A stretch of 12,821 nt of DNA from Oehlia diaphana (GCA_003833135.1 QZLH01001904.1:6333-19153), one strand, 5' to 3'; counted from the first letter of the stretch, positions 1 through 7,515 are shown. Made by a program: numbers and translations. Notes: a model not told the origin generated them from the sequence alone.

Positions 1-20
1 TCCAAGAGTCTGGTGTCTAC

Positions 21-264
21 TAAGGTTGCTTGTCTAAATCTCTTCAAAATTCTACGATTAGTTTCATCAAAATTTTACTATAGATTTATTATAGTTTTGG
101 CAGAGTTTTGGCAGTTTCAGCATTTATAATAAGTTTCGGCAGTTTCGCCTTTCTCCAGAGTTTCACCAGTTTTTTAATATAACTTTAATATAGTTTTGGC
201 AGAATTTCGCTTTTTGGCAAAACGCCATCTTGCCTAAACCCTTAGGTTTCGGCAAGCAACCTTA
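21..264. mobile_element. 244-bp non-autonomous inverted-repeat element (MITE), hAT-like by 8-bp target duplication
   Basis: The element begins taaggttgcttg (21-32) and ends caagcaacctta (253-264), a perfect 12-bp terminal inverted repeat that continues imperfectly to about 21 bp. It is flanked by the direct duplication gtgtctac (13-20 and 265-272). The other repeat copy has a single gtgtctac (2991-2998) with no insert, so the empty site is visible in the same window. The interior has no ORF but repeats ggcag several times (for example in 'ttttggcag'), which may be subterminal transposase-binding sites. An 8-bp duplication is typical of the hAT superfamily; that assignment is inference because no transposase is present. 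Insertion came after the duplication of the host repeat, or happened in only one copy. Confidence 0.93.
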
Positions 265-448
265 GTGTCTACAAAAAGAAGAATAATGAACATTAGAAAC
301 GTTTTTTAATTAACACATACCACCTATGACCCACCCTATTTACCTGTCTGGCTGTCTCGTTCATCTGAATTTGGCATCTTACAAAGAAAGTGTATCTAAA
401 AAAAATAAATAAAGTATTTATCTAAAAAAAAAGAAATAAAAAGAAAAC

Positions 449-592
449 TCAGTTAAAAAACTGAAAAAAAAATAAAAAAAAGAAAATTAAAAATGGTTTC
501 AGTTTAAAAAACCAAAAAAAAAAGAAAATAAAAAAATTTTTGGTTTACAAGAACTAAAAAAGAATATAAAATTTCAGCTTAAAAAGCTGAAA
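449..592 (+). repeat. Array of four short stem-loops in A-rich spacers (left copy)
   Basis: Four inverted repeats follow one another: tcagtt/aactga (449-464), tggttt/aaacca (494-514), ttttggtt/aactaaaa (about 538-559) and tttcagctt/aagctgaaa (572-592). Loops are short and A-rich and the spacers are nearly pure A with some T or G. The same array recurs at 3174-3318. Function is unknown. It could be structural RNA-like sequence, or simply the internal architecture of a repeat family. Confidence 0.7.
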
Positions 593-720
593 CAAAAAAA
601 AATTTGGTTGAAAAGAATCTATCTTATTGATCAATCGGCAATCAAATCACATGATACGCTGATATCGATCATTTCTCCAAATATTATGATTATGGCTAAC
701 ATCTTTAGTCGTTTGTTTGT

Positions 721-1113
721 CCAGGTTTTCTAAGGTAAAGAAGGGAAGCGTTAATTACATTTTCTGAAAGTAAAAAAATAAAAATAATAAAGAAATGAAC
801 TTATCTAGTTTGTTCTTTTATTCTTTTAAACTCTGGTCATTCGTCCATCCAGGTTTCTTAAAGAAAAAGAAGGAAAACGTTAGTTATGTTCCCTGAAAGT
901 AAAAAATAAAAATAAAAAATAAACTTACCTAGTTTGTTCTTTTATTTTTTTGGGGTTGTTCGTCCGTCCAGATTTCCTAAAGAAGGGAAATATTAAAATT
1001 ACGTCCCTGAAAGTAAAAACTAAAAAAAATAAAGAAACGAACTTACTTACCTAGTTTGTTCTTTTATTCTTTTAAATCCTGGTCATTCAGCTTCGTCCAT
1101 TCATCCAGGTTTC
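721..1113 (+). repeat. Tandem block of ~120-137-bp units, about 3.3 copies (left copy)
   Basis: Each unit begins with a variant of 'cgtccatccaggtttcc', then a purine-rich 'aaagaaggg' stretch, 'ccctgaaagtaaaaa', and an imperfect hairpin in which 'aataaagaa..gaac' faces 'gttcttttatt' across 'ttacctagt'. The anchor ccag(g/a)ttt occurs at 721, 849, 968 and 1105, so spacing is 128, 119 and 137 bases. The last unit is only a fragment. No coding frame runs through the units. Confidence 0.85.
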
Positions 1114-1333
1114 CAAAAAATTTTTTTTTTTAAAAAAAAAGTGAAATTTTATTTTATTCAAAACAATATAAGATTATTAGATTGGAAGGTTTTTATTAAC
1201 GTTAAGGATAAGTATTACGGTAACTTTCTTATTTTATTAGGAATAAAGTTGTAAAGTCAATATAAAATATGAAATAGTACCTAATAAATGAAAATACTTT
1301 GCTTTTAAAGAATAAAGATAAAATTTTAAGTCA

Positions 1334-1515
1334 NTTAGGATTTATATTCCATCGGCCCCATCGGTCCCATCAGCCCGCTGCAACTCAAGTCGAACCAAGT
1401 CGCGACTTGAAATTATCAAGTCGAACCGAACTGATTCGGCTTTAAGCTAGAAGTCAAGCCGAATTGACCCATCAGCCCGGTTCGGCCCGGTTCGGCTTGA
1501 CTTGGACTTAACAAC
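1334..1515. repeat. Ambiguous base plus G+C-rich island of nested short repeats
   Basis: Base 1334 is 'n', exactly where the left repeat copy ends. The next ~170 bases are clearly richer in G+C than anything else nearby. They contain cccatcggc-like triplets (from about 1350), two copies of cccatcagcccg, a 14-bp palindrome caagtcgcgacttg (1396-1409), an inverted pair attcggctt/aagccgaat (1434-1442/1456-1464) and a perfect tandem of gcccggttcg (1475-1494). No gene is seen. It may be part of a different transposon or a satellite fragment. The n beside the boundary is also compatible with a sequencing or assembly problem. Confidence 0.7.
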
Positions 1516-1520
1516 ACTAG

Positions 1521-1757
1521 TCTATTGACATATTAGAGAATAATTGCCAGTATTTGGAGAATATTATTTCTGCTAAGGATAAGAAAATTATCACTCTTAT
1601 TGATCAGATTCTTTCCAAAACGAAGCATAATGATGTGACTATAGAACTGGAAATATATTCTAGCACTCATGAAAGAAAATCATGGGCGAAGAGGCGTAGT
1701 GAATCTGAACATGATCTAGAAACTAGGAAAAATATACATTTCGTCCTTAGTACCTAA
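1521..1757 (+). pseudogene. Unrecognised open frame, probable 3' end or exon of a decayed gene
   Basis: An uninterrupted frame of 78 codons follows a stop at 1518-1520 and ends with TAA at 1755-1757. It has no ATG, so it is either a last exon or a truncated gene. The product is hydrophilic and highly charged. The first half looks helical (DKKIITLIDQIL) and the second half is rich in Arg, Glu and Ser (ERKSWAKRRSESEHD). I recognise no domain. Amino-acid usage is more gene-like than the surrounding simple A+T sequence. It runs tail to tail with the packaging-ATPase fragment on the other strand, with 31 bases between the two stop codons, so the two may derive from one inserted element. Confidence 0.4.
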
Positions 1758-1788
1758 GAAAATTCTACTCATTAGTGAGAGGTACATT

Positions 1789-2139
1789 TCAGCTAACGCG
1801 TATCCTGTGTAGATGTTCATGAGGTATAGTTAGATTAAAAACAATGAATTTATGCTCACATAATGCCTTATCAATAATTTTAATCACACTACACCAGTCA
1901 TTAGCATATTGACGCACAATTCTGACTAGTTCGTCTGTAGTACATGACCTGTTAAATGGGCAGACATGATTTTTTTGTATTATCTTTGGGCAATCAAAGT
2001 AGCTCTGGGATACATATATCGAACTGACATTGTAATGGCGTCCTTTAACAAAATAAGGAATAATTTTCTCCTGCACAGCACATACATCTTCAAATATACA
2101 TTGCCAAAACTTTAAAATTGAAACTATATCGTAACTATT
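1789..2139 (-). pseudogene. C-terminal part of an A32-like (FtsK-HerA type) DNA-packaging ATPase
   Basis: The reverse-strand frame is open for 116 codons and ends with TGA at 1789-1791. It shows a hydrophobic strand ending in acidic residues (CIFEDV, residues ~14-19), which fits a Walker B motif, followed by [10 protein letters not shown] and then [12 protein letters not shown]. That order is characteristic of the A32-like packaging ATPases of large DNA viruses and Maverick/Polinton-type elements. The family tail with a final R-x-R near the C-terminus is also present. The N-terminal half with the Walker A loop is missing: the frame meets TGA at 2140-2142, and I found no continuation upstream. 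There is no ATG; the first possible non-standard start is GTG at 2076. In the intact family the enzyme drives DNA into capsids; here it is a remnant, presumably from an integrated virus-like element. Family assignment is from motif memory, not a search. Confidence 0.62.
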
Positions 2140-2321
2140 TCAAAACTTTATTATAGAACTTATCGTAAAGATTTAATACCATATTGTGACCAACTCTTGA
2201 TTATAAGTTTACACGGATCGTGTGTATAAGGTTGACGCATATTAAGGAGATCGTCACCTGATTAACCAGGCTATATAAAAATGTATTGATATGTAAGAAA
2301 TATATTAAAGTTGTTATAAAA

Positions 2322-2507
2322 TTGTACTTAATATATATAAAAGTTATATTTAATGTATATAAAAGTCATATTTAATGCATCATAAATTTTCGTTTAATTT
2401 ATATTTAGCATATCGTGAAGTTGCATTTAATTTATATAAAAGTTATATTTAACATATAGTAAAATTGTATTTAATATGTATTAAATTACATTAAATGTAC
2501 ACTAAAG
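2322..2507. repeat. 22-bp minisatellite, about 8 degenerate units
   Basis: Successive 22-base units start at 2322, 2344, 2366, 2388, 2421, 2443, 2465 and 2487, with consensus close to ttrtatttaatdtatataaaag (20+ bases, degenerate). An extra 11-base half unit lies before 2421. Units differ mainly by single transitions. No coding frame passes through them. Confidence 0.75.
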
Positions 2508-2978
2508 ATTAAATTAATTTTATTTTCGATTTGCAAATAAATCATAAAGTGTTCTATAAACTCTAATTAAGAAAAAAAAGAGTTATATTCTAAATCTGAT
2601 TGTATGTAAGTTTGTTGTTCTAAAATATGAATAAAATGAAATTGTTCTATGAACAGTAATTAATAAACTAATAATAAACATTAAACGGTTTTGAAAAAAT
2701 ATAAATTTTCATATACAAATCAAATTCTGCCGTAATATCCTTAATTTCGCAATCTTAATGCCGTAAATATCCTAAAAATAAAAAATTTAGAAAAATTAAA
2801 AATAAACGCTTTCCTTCCTCCTCTAATTCCCTTTACCTCATCAGCATAAAATCTAATTCGACTATTTCAATCCAAAAAAGCTGCTATAATAAAAGAAAAA
2901 GAAATGTTAGAAATATTTCTTAAAAATAAATTTAAAAAAAAACACCACTTCCACTTTACCTCGTCAAGCTAAGTCCAT
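2508..2978. other. Gene-less A+T-rich spacer
   Basis: Stop codons are frequent in all six frames. The only compositional change is a short pyrimidine-rich patch (about 2810-2845, 'tttccttcctcctctaattcc') and a C-rich patch just before the right repeat copy (2942-2980). I see no gene, promoter or structured repeat. Part of the final bases may belong to the direct repeat, whose left limit cannot be seen. Confidence 0.6.
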
Positions 2979-3173
2979 TCCAAGAGTCTGGTGTCTACAA
3001 AAAGAAGAATAATGAATGTTAGAAACGTTCTTTAATTAACACATACCACCCATGACCCACCCCATTTACCTGTCTGGCTGTCTCGTTCATCTGAATTTGG
3101 CGTCTTACAAAGAAAGTGTATCTAAAAAAATAAATAAAGTATTTATCTAAAAAAAAAGAAATAAAAAGAAAAC

Positions 3174-3318
3174 TCAGTTAAAAAACTGAAAAGAAAATAA
3201 AAAAAAAGAAAATTAAAAATGGTTTCAGTTTAAAAAACCAAAAAAAAAAGAAAATAAAAAAATTTTTGGTTTACAAGAACCAAAAAAGAATATAAAATTT
3301 CAGCTTAAAAAGCCGAAA
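3174..3318 (+). repeat. Array of four short stem-loops (right copy)
   Basis: Counterpart of 449-592, with arms at 3174-3189, 3220-3240, 3263-3286 and 3298-3318. In the third stem the right arm reads aaccaaaaa and pairs perfectly with tttttggtt, where the left copy has aactaaaaa (a G-U pair if transcribed). In the fourth stem this copy has aagccgaaa against aagctgaaa in the left copy, turning an A-U pair into an A-C mismatch in a forward transcript. The changes are therefore not clear covariation. Confidence 0.7.
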
Positions 3319-3447
3319 CAAAAAAAAAATTTGGTTGAAAAGAATCAATCTTATTGACCAATCGGCAATCAAATCACATGATACGCTGATATCGATCATT
3401 TCTCCAAATATTATGATTATGGCTAACATCTTTAGTCGTTTGTTCGT

Positions 3448-3840
3448 CCAGGTTTCCTAAGGTAAAGAAGGGAAGCGTTAATTACGTTTCCTGAAAGTAA
3501 AAAATAAAAATAATAAAGAAATGAACTTATCTAGTTCGTTCTTTTATTCTTTTAAACTCTGGTCATTCGTCCGTCCAGGTTTCTTAAAGAAAAAGAAGGG
3601 AAACGTTAGTTATGTTCCCTGAAAGTAAAAAATAAAAATAAAAAATAAACTTACCTAGTTTTTTCTTTTATTTTTTTGGGGTTGTTCGTCCGTCCAGATT
3701 TCCTAAAGAAGGGAAATGTTAAAATTACGTCCCTGAAAGTAAAAACTAAAAAAAATAAAGAAACGAACTTACTTACCTAGTTCGTTCTTTTATTCTTTTA
3801 AATCCTGGTTGTTCAGCTTCGTCCATTCATCCAGGTTTCC
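3448..3840 (+). repeat. Tandem block of ~120-137-bp units (right copy)
   Basis: Unit anchors ccag(g/a)ttt fall at 3448, 3575, 3694 and 3831, giving spacings 127, 119 and 137, matching the left copy almost to the base. The duplication of the whole repeat therefore came after the internal unit expansion. Confidence 0.85.
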
Positions 3841-4060
3841 AAAAAATTTTTTTTTAAAAAAAAAAAGTGAAATTTTATTTTATTCAGAAACAATATAAGA
3901 TTATTAGATTGGAAGGTTTTTATTAACGTTAAGGATAAGTACTACGGTAACTTTCTTATTTTATTAGGAATAAAGTTGTAAAGTCAATATAAAATATGAA
4001 ATAGTACCTAATAAATGAAAATACTTTGCTTTTAAAGAATAAAGATAAAATTTTAAGTCA

Positions 4061-5088
4061 AAGTTATTTCTAAAAAATGCGAAGTCTATTTAAACTTTGT
4101 AAACAATAGAAAAAAAGTATAAGATCGAATTGCATATCATTACTAATTTAGGTCAAATTTTTCCTAAATTAACTGAATTTAAGCTGAATCTTTTGGAGGT
4201 CATTTTGACTAGTGAGACATTTAGTTAAATTACTTTCTGTTTAAAATTTACACTATAATTTAAAATTAACTTTTGATTAAAAAAATTCAAATAAAAAATA
4301 TATATTTTCAAAGTAAATATATTTGATTAATATTTTTTTTGACTAAAAAATTAAAGTTTCAAAGACAATATTATTAGAATTTTTCATCTATTTATATTAA
4401 GAGATCTATTTTAATTAACGTAATACATTTATTACAAAACAATTCGTTAAAAAACTATTGTTGACTATTTATAGTAAACTATTATGCTAATCGTTACATG
4501 TTAAGAAAAAATATCAATTAAAATAATACAATGTAATAATATTGAACAGTTCAAATAATTGTTTTATTCTGATTATTCTAATTACTATTATTAGAAGTTG
4601 GTTTGTTACATATGCTATTGGAGTCTATAAAAGTTAGTTATTTATAAAATTTAATTGTTCTATTTATTGTATTATTTAAGATTTTCTCTTACAATCAATC
4701 AAACTCCTTTTTTTCTTACAATTTTGTAATTTTTAATATTTTTTCTTATGTACAACTCAAAGTTTAAAGTCATCTCAGCATTATCATATCTCCTAAAAAA
4801 CTACGTGAGGTTAAAAGAAAAAACAAAATATTATTCTTATTGATGAAGATGAAACCAGTGATCCTTTAAGTAACTTTTCATCTCTAACTGTTATTGTAAA
4901 AATTATGCCATATTTTTAATTTTCTCTCTAGTATATCCGAATCCAAGCTGAAGGAACTAATACATACAAAAAAAATAACATTTAAAAAAAAAAAAATTTA
5001 AAAAATAATATATAAGTTTTGAAATGAAACTTATAGTGCTTTCAACAAAAAGGGTGAAAGAAAGGTTTGAAAAAAAAAGTAGAAAGAA
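4061..5088. other. Gene-less A+T-rich region with faint coding remnants
   Basis: No frame of convincing length is present. Between about 4770 and 4915 two or three forward frames stay open for 25-31 codons with somewhat protein-like composition (for example LIDEDETSDPLSNFSS), which may be the remains of an old exon but cannot be assigned. From about 5046 a long purine-rich strand begins (aaagggtgaaagaaagg and onward to about 5152). Confidence 0.5.
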
Positions 5089-5241
5089 ATGAGAACAAAA
5101 GATGAAGAGAAGGACGAAAGAGAAGTGGCGAAAGAGTATAAAAAAAAAAGTTTAAATTTGACTGATTTTGCCATTGTTCAAAAATATAATGATTCATATG
5201 ACCAATCAGCAAAAAATTTTACCAAGGTAGATCATCATTAA
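5089..5241 (+). CDS. Small unrecognised ORF, 50 residues, ATG start
   Basis: The ORF opens with ATG at 5089 and closes with TAA at 5239-5241. The first third is Lys/Glu/Asp/Arg-rich because it lies in the purine-rich tract. The last 30 residues are more ordinary in composition (LTDFAIVQKYNDSYDQSAKN). There is no signal peptide or known motif. A stop lies in frame just upstream, so the start is fixed. It could easily be chance. Confidence 0.2.
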   Translation: MRTKDEEKDEREVAKEYKKKSLNLTDFAIVQKYNDSYDQSAKNFTKVDHH

Positions 5242-5536
5242 TTTAGGTCGAATAATTAATTTTGGCTGAAATATAGGGCCTCCGCAATATAAAATAAAAA
5301 AAACTAAACTAAGAAATCGGAAGATTCATTGTTAAATAATATCAAATATATTGAAAAAGTATCTCAAATTAATTTTTTTGATAATATTTACCATCTTTTC
5401 AAGACTATTCTTTTAATACGTTATGATTTACGACCTTGAAAAAGTGTATCATCAATGAATTCTCAATTATGTTATGAGACCGTTTAAAACCACATCATTA
5501 CGTATCAAATACCAAATTGTTGTAATTTGATGATGA

Positions 5537-5713
5537 TCACTTAACCGAATAGTAACAAATCACAGGTTTCTGCAATGTAGGCACTGTACCTCTATCTGGA
5601 GAAAAGGAATCCACCTTAGGGATTTTATCAGGCTTCAAAGCTCGGAATGTAATATTTTCATGATATGACTTCGGATTATTTGCAATTATCTGGAATGCTG
5701 ATTTAAGATACAT
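5537..5713 (-). CDS. Small unrecognised ORF, 58 residues, reverse strand
   Basis: ATG at 5713 leads to TGA at 5537-5539. The residues are evenly mixed and not the Lys/Asn/Ile/Phe bias of random A+T-rich frames: [18 protein letters not shown], then [10 protein letters not shown] and [14 protein letters not shown]. This mix, with five or six prolines, argues for real coding descent. I do not recognise the family. It overlaps the start of the divergent forward pseudogene by a few bases. It may be an intact microprotein, or the last exon of a gene broken upstream (a stop lies seven codons before the ATG). Confidence 0.38.
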   Translation of the reverse strand: MYLKSAFQIIANNPKSYHENITFRALKPDKIPKVDSFSPDRGTVPTLQKPVICYYSVK

Positions 5714-6331
5714 TACATGATTCAGCTTTAAACCTTAATCCTAATAAGATTAATAATATAGTTGCTTTAACTCAAAATGATGGTGCAAAAACTGAAAATT
5801 TGAAAACTAAAAGATGGCAAAATAGAACATGTTTAGAAGTATTGGAAAGATATCAAAATGCTCCAGATAAAATTCTTGGTTATTGTTTGCAAATTTATGT
5901 TAATTTATAATTTATAATTTATAATTTATTTAGCTTTGCCAAGCATTAGCGTTACAAATGTTACTTTAGAAAATCCTGCCAATCGTGGTGGTTACGCATT
6001 TGCACTTTTGGGATCAAAAATTTGCCTTGTTCAATTTTTGGCTATGTATCATAAATTAACAAATTATCATTCTTATGTTAATAGTACTAGCTGTATTGAT
6101 TCACTTTCTTATAATTCAGTACGTGTTTATATAGAATAGATTCCAAATATTTTTGGATGTTTTCCAATGGATGAACCAAAATATGTTTTGTTTTCATATA
6201 TTCCTAGTCATTTGATCATTTATTATTTAGGAAATTGCAAAAATTTTACTGAAAATATGGGATTTTTAATTGTAGAAAAAAAAGAAATGGCAATCTATAA
6301 TTTTTTTAATTCAGTTATAGATAAATTATAA
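5707..6331 (+). pseudogene. Decayed gene of unknown family, split by a 7-bp tandem repeat and an in-frame TAG
   Basis: A first segment (5707-5910, 67 codons) contains TQNDGAKTENLKTKRWQNRT and LERYQNAPDKILGYCLQI. It ends in TAA inside four tandem aatttat units. A second segment in another frame (about 5918-6331) contains VTNVTLENPANRGGYAFALL and later GCFPMDEPKYVLFSYIPS. It is cut by TAG at 6137-6139 but continues in the same frame for 63 more codons to TAA at 6329-6331. The text on both sides of the TAG reads as one globular protein with Cys and aromatic residues, so the TAG looks like a nonsense mutation. I know of no named domain. An alternative is a multi-exon gene with unrecognised introns. 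Confidence 0.6.
5902..5929 (+). repeat. Four perfect tandem copies of aatttat inside a pseudogene
   Basis: Units at 5902, 5909, 5916 and 5923 are identical. The expansion introduces TAA stops and shifts the frame of the surrounding coding remnant, which makes it a good candidate for one cause of that gene's inactivation. Confidence 0.85.
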
Positions 6332-6748
6332 TTGATTATTACTACAAAGTCAATTAATAATAATGCCAAATAAATTTAATATGAAATATAGTATTTCTTG
6401 TAAAAAACAAATATTATTAAAGTCATATGATAAAAAAGAATATTTTTAATACGTATAAAGGTTATATGATAAAAATGTATATCAAAACGGCAAAAATTAT
6501 GTATATTTCATTGAATTTTTAATTAGTACTGTGGATGTGACCTCTATTATAATTATTCGGGTCCTATTTGGCCTATCATTTTATCTTTTTTTGGCTTCTG
6601 GGTGAAAAAGAGGGGTGGGGGTGTCAGAGAGGAACTCTAAAAGCTTGGATCAGCTCATAGTAAAAATTTTTGAATATGTTATCTAGTATACCATTTTGGT
6701 ATAATACCTCAACAAAAAAGTTTAAAATAAAAATAAATATTATTATAG
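6332..6748. other. Gene-less spacer with a G-rich patch and a small palindrome
   Basis: There is no coding frame of note. The stretch 6604-6632 is G-rich (aaaaagaggggtgggggtgt), the only G-run cluster in the window. At 6687-6703 the arms tatacca/tggtata form a perfect 7-bp hairpin with loop ttt. The end (tattattatag, 6738-6748) looks like a 3' splice site leading into the next coding remnant. Confidence 0.5.
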
Positions 6749-7047
6749 AATGGTAAATACATTTGCCAGTATTCTGATGATAAAGGGGTAATTTGTAGGA
6801 AGAAAGTATACAACCAGAAGGATGTCATATTTACTGGAAAAGACACCAGTAACTTCAATGCAAATAAGATGGCTGTATAAGATGGACAAAATCTAAACAT
6901 GAGTTTTGTAGTTTGCATGTAAATAAGTCCTATTCGAAGGAACATTATCATCAGAAAAAGTTGGATAAGATGTTTTAGAATGGGCAGACTTCAGAGACAT
7001 TAAGAGAGGCTCTTGATAGAATAAAAATACCTAATGCTATAAGTTAG
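6749..7047 (+). pseudogene. Decayed Cys/His-containing gene of unknown family
   Basis: The frame from 6749 reads NGKYICQYSDDKGVICRKK, then KDVIFTGKDTSNFNANKM, and stops at TAA 6878-6880. A frame shifted by one base picks up at about 6868 with RWTKSKHEFCSLHVNKSYSK, passes TAG at 6976-6978, and continues GQTSETLREALDRIKIPNAI to TAG at 7045-7047. The C-x8-C, C-x2-H and H-x-H spacings suggest a metal-binding fold, but I cannot name it. The first segment starts directly after a splice-acceptor-like tattatag. One frameshift and one internal stop imply a pseudogene. The opposite strand has a long hydrophobic ATG frame (6709-6951) that I take to be its shadow. Confidence 0.55.
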
Positions 7048-7087
7048 CCCTAATGACTTATCAAAAATTTAGCTCCATGGAAATTTT

Positions 7088-7142
7088 ATAGGGATGGTAA
7101 AAAAACTTAACAAGAATGCTAGAAGTATCTTCTTTTACGATT
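7088..7142 (+). repeat. First of two related ~55-bp repeats
   Basis: The segment from atagggatggtaaaaaaact to tcttttacgatt resembles 7462-7515 in the same orientation at about 80% identity. On the reverse strand both copies read as similar peptides (IVKE-[DS]-TSS-x-L then FF), so the repeat may descend from coding sequence. Confidence 0.65.
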
Positions 7143-7171
7143 CTAGAACTCTGAAAGGTATTCTTACTACT

Positions 7172-7366
7172 TGTCCTTATCAACCCTATTAACTCTAAGA
7201 AATTCCTGAACTTCGTCACTTTTTTTTTATTTTTTTTATACCATATCATTAATTATATATTAACTATATCCATATCTATATATACCCAAATGGTATATCA
7301 TAGAAAAATTCAATTTTTTCCCTAGAACTTTAAAATTTCTTAGGGTTAATAAGGTTGATAAGGACA
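7172..7366. mobile_element. Inverted-repeat element with 33-bp arms, ~195 bp
   Basis: The left arm 7172-7204 (tgtccttatcaaccctatta and onward) is the reverse complement of 7334-7366 with two mismatches, both transitions. The interior (~129 bp) is A+T-rich with no ORF and holds ataccatat/tggtatatca motifs. No clear target duplication flanks it. It may be a foldback element or two opposed copies of one repeat. Confidence 0.6.
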
Positions 7367-7461
7367 GATAATAAAAATTATAATAAATCAAACTAGAATC
7401 TTCAAAATTAATATCGATGTTATTCTCAAGAATATCCCTATAAAAATTTTTGATTTTTTGT

Positions 7462-7515
7462 ATAGGGACGGCAAAAAAATTTAATAAGGTACTAGAAGTA
7501 CTTTCTTTGACGATT
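7462..7515 (+). repeat. Second of two related ~55-bp repeats
   Basis: Counterpart of 7088-7142, from atagggacggcaaaaaaatt to tttgacgatt. Immediately upstream, tccctat (7435-7441) faces ataggga (7462-7468) across an A/T-rich loop, forming a small hairpin. Confidence 0.65.

Larger units (their letters stand above)
1..1333 (+). repeat. Left copy of a ~1.08 kb direct repeat (truncated by window start)
   Basis: Apart from the 252 bases added by an inserted element and its target duplication, this stretch aligns from end to end with 2979-4060 in the same orientation. Differences are scattered, mostly single transitions plus small changes in A or T runs, giving roughly 97% identity by eye. It has no credible coding frame. 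Its content is A-rich spacers, four short stem-loops and a tandem block of ~120-bp units. The right boundary is sharp: similarity stops after 'taagtca' at 1333, next to the ambiguous base 1334. The left boundary is unknown because the window begins inside it. The pair could be long terminal repeats, a segmental duplication or a dispersed family. I saw no primer-binding site and no retroelement protein between the copies. Confidence 0.92.
2979..4060 (+). repeat. Right copy of the ~1.08 kb direct repeat, with the empty insertion site
   Basis: This is the uninterrupted copy of 1-1333. The inserted element's target gtgtctac occurs once here (2991-2998). It keeps the four stem-loops and the tandem ~120-bp block. 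Similarity ends at 4060 after 'taagtca', the same motif as at 1333. Beyond this the sequence is unrelated to the bases that follow the left copy. Confidence 0.92.

Noticed and set aside
1396..1409. caagtcgcgacttg as an operator-like palindrome
   Set aside because: It is one of many nested repeats in a G+C-rich island, with no gene in a position to be regulated.
1..4060. Simple LTR retrotransposon bounded by the two 1.08 kb repeats
   Set aside because: No TG..CA ends can be shown, there is no primer-binding site or polypurine tract at the expected places, and there is no reverse transcriptase, protease or integrase between them.
6709..6951. 80-residue ATG-started reverse frame, very hydrophobic
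   Set aside because: It lies antisense to the forward Cys/His remnant whose composition is more protein-like. Hydrophobic Phe/Leu/Tyr-rich frames are the expected complement of Lys/Asn/Asp-rich coding DNA.
7061..7249. 62-residue reverse frame
   Set aside because: It crosses the repeat at 7088-7142 and one arm of the foldback element. Its coding-like part is shared with the other repeat copy, so it is better described as repeat sequence.
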